From NCBI GenBank assembly GCA_003153155.1, contig PLWV01000013.1:215852-279851 (forward strand): a DNA stretch of 64,000 nucleotides. Reading direction: 5' to 3'. A program made the translations under genes and the position numbers. Shown here piece by piece: positions 63,266 through 64,000 of this stretch. Each line of letters begins with the position of its first letter. Position 1 is the stretch's first letter. The notes below the pieces were generated by a model, which searched no databases, was not told the origin of the DNA, and was given only the letters and a program-made list of their open reading frames with translations. Origin of the DNA: Gallionella sp. (GTDB lineage: Bacteria > Pseudomonadota > Gammaproteobacteria > Burkholderiales > Gallionellaceae).

Positions 63266-64000
63266 ATGCAGCACACCATGACCAGCACACCTCACCCGAT
63301 CGAACAACTCATCCAGCAGCGCATCCTGATTCTGGACGGTGCGATGGGCACCATGATCCAGCGCTACAAGCTGACCGAAGAGCACTATCGCGGCACGGTG
63401 CTGTATGGCGATTACCCCAAGGGTTATGCAGACTACAACGTCAAGCGCAAAACTTTTGCCGACTATCCGGTCGACGTAAAAGGCAACAACGACCTGCTGC
63501 TGCTGACCCAGCCGCACATCATCCGTGGCATACACGCGGAATATCTGGCGGCAGGCGCGGACATCATCGAGACTTGCACGTTCAACTCCACAGCGGCATC
63601 GCTGGGCGATTACGACATGGCGGATCTGGCCTACGAGTTGAATTTTGCCGGTGCTAAATTGGCGCGCGGGGTGTGTGATGAATATGCCACAGCAGACAAG
63701 CCGCGCTTCGTTGCCGGCGTGTTGGGGCCAACCACGCGCACCGCATCGATCTCGCCGGACGTGAACGACCCGGGTTTCCGCAATATCAATTTTGATGGAC
63801 TGGTGGCCGGCTACACCGAGGCGATACGCGGCTTGCTGGATGGCGGCGCGGACATCCTGATGGTGGAAACCATTTTCGATACGCTCAACGCCAAGGCCGC
63901 GCTGTTCGCCATCGAGCAGTATTTCGAACAGCACAACGTGCGTGTGCCGGTAATGATTTCCGGCACCATCACCGATGCATCCGGGCGCACGCTGTCGGGC
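63266..64000 (+). CDS. metH: Cobalamin-dependent methionine synthase, 5' part
   Basis: The first 245 residues of MetH run off the window. [18 protein letters not shown] opens the homocysteine-binding domain. [20 protein letters not shown] and [20 protein letters not shown] follow, and the frame is open to the end. The zinc cysteines lie beyond the window. Start choice is uncertain: the ATG at 63266 or at 63278, neither with a good SD. No cobalamin riboswitch is visible in the upstream 170 bp, which is mostly a palindromic repeat. Confidence 0.94.
   Translation, partial: MQHTMTSTPHPIEQLIQQRILILDGAMGTMIQRYKLTEEHYRGTVLYGDYPKGYADYNVKRKTFADYPVDVKGNNDLLLLTQPHIIRGIHAEYLAAGADIIETCTFNSTAASLGDYDMADLAYELNFAGAKLARGVCDEYATADKPRFVAGVLGPTTRTASISPDVNDPGFRNINFDGLVAGYTEAIRGLLDGGADILMVETIFDTLNAKAALFAIEQYFEQHNVRVPVMISGTITDASGRTLSG

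Overview
The window looks like the chromosome of a betaproteobacterium, most likely of the Nitrosomonadales/Gallionellaceae type. Supporting signs are the linkages yqgE-ruvX-pyrB, glyA-nrdR-ribD-ribE-ribBA-ribH-nusB-thiL-pgpA and metX-metW, a 'ferrooxidans-type' glutamate-cysteine ligase, and a Fur-linked FTR1 iron permease operon. This is inferred from gene content and order, not from a search. Nearly all genes are housekeeping. No phage, transposase, CRISPR array or rRNA was seen. One tRNA with anticodon CAU is present.

Layout. 0-2.1 kb: yqgE, ruvX and a partial pyrB on the minus strand. 2.7-12.3 kb: plus-strand glyA, nrdR and the riboflavin cluster, then nusB, thiL, pgpA and a secreted nuclease. 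The cluster is interrupted by a HEPN-like orphan and a small minus-strand gene. 12.3-16 kb: lpxH, a secreted cyclophilin, an L,D-transpeptidase and a TPR protein. The last two share a C-terminal domain. 16-26 kb: glnS, lnt, an outer-membrane protein, a pseudouridine synthase, a cNMP-binding/EAL phosphodiesterase, corC, ybeY, miaB and the tRNA. 26-33 kb: SPOR protein, coaX, birA, patatin, a small coiled-coil protein and maeB. 33-41 kb: CBS protein, a basic secreted peptide, hrpA, a tautomerase, argA, and a pair made of a Rap1a/Tai-like protein and an ART-like protein. 41-47 kb: ampG-like transporter, metW-metX, then fur divergent from cupredoxin-FTR1-outer-membrane protein. 47-53 kb: regulatory PTS (EI, HPr, EIIA-Man), apbE, gshA and a cytochrome c. 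53-55 kb: a membrane protein and a small integron-cassette-like stretch with attC-like sites. 55-64 kb: ABC-F ATPase, purU, porin-glnK-amtB behind a good sigma-54 promoter, ubiK, comM and the start of metH.

The most unusual content is not a gene. A family of roughly 48-bp hairpins, with conserved outer arms and a variable inner stem, occurs at eight loci. It occurs singly, as inverted pairs, as exact tandem pairs, and apparently nested. The arms covary: TGACT with AGTCA, CGACT with AGTCG, TGGCT with AGCCA, CCGCT with AGCGG. Two copies lie in frame inside conserved enzymes, riboflavin synthase (ribE) and biotin-protein ligase (birA), and add almost the same peptide of about 27 residues. At 58 kb a cluster interrupts a different dispersed repeat whose uninterrupted forms are present at 9.9 and 40.2 kb, so an occupied and an empty site can be compared directly. 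A second family encodes the peptide APTGVPLAGA and sits in frame in both a nuclease and HrpA. Further palindromes sit in frame in HrpA and Lnt. Other elements carry terminal inverted repeats that contain the stop codons of neighbouring genes (nusB, argA, the 46.5-kb outer-membrane gene and ptsI). The genome appears to host several small palindromic elements that tolerate or favour insertion inside and at the ends of genes, in the manner of Rickettsia palindromic elements.
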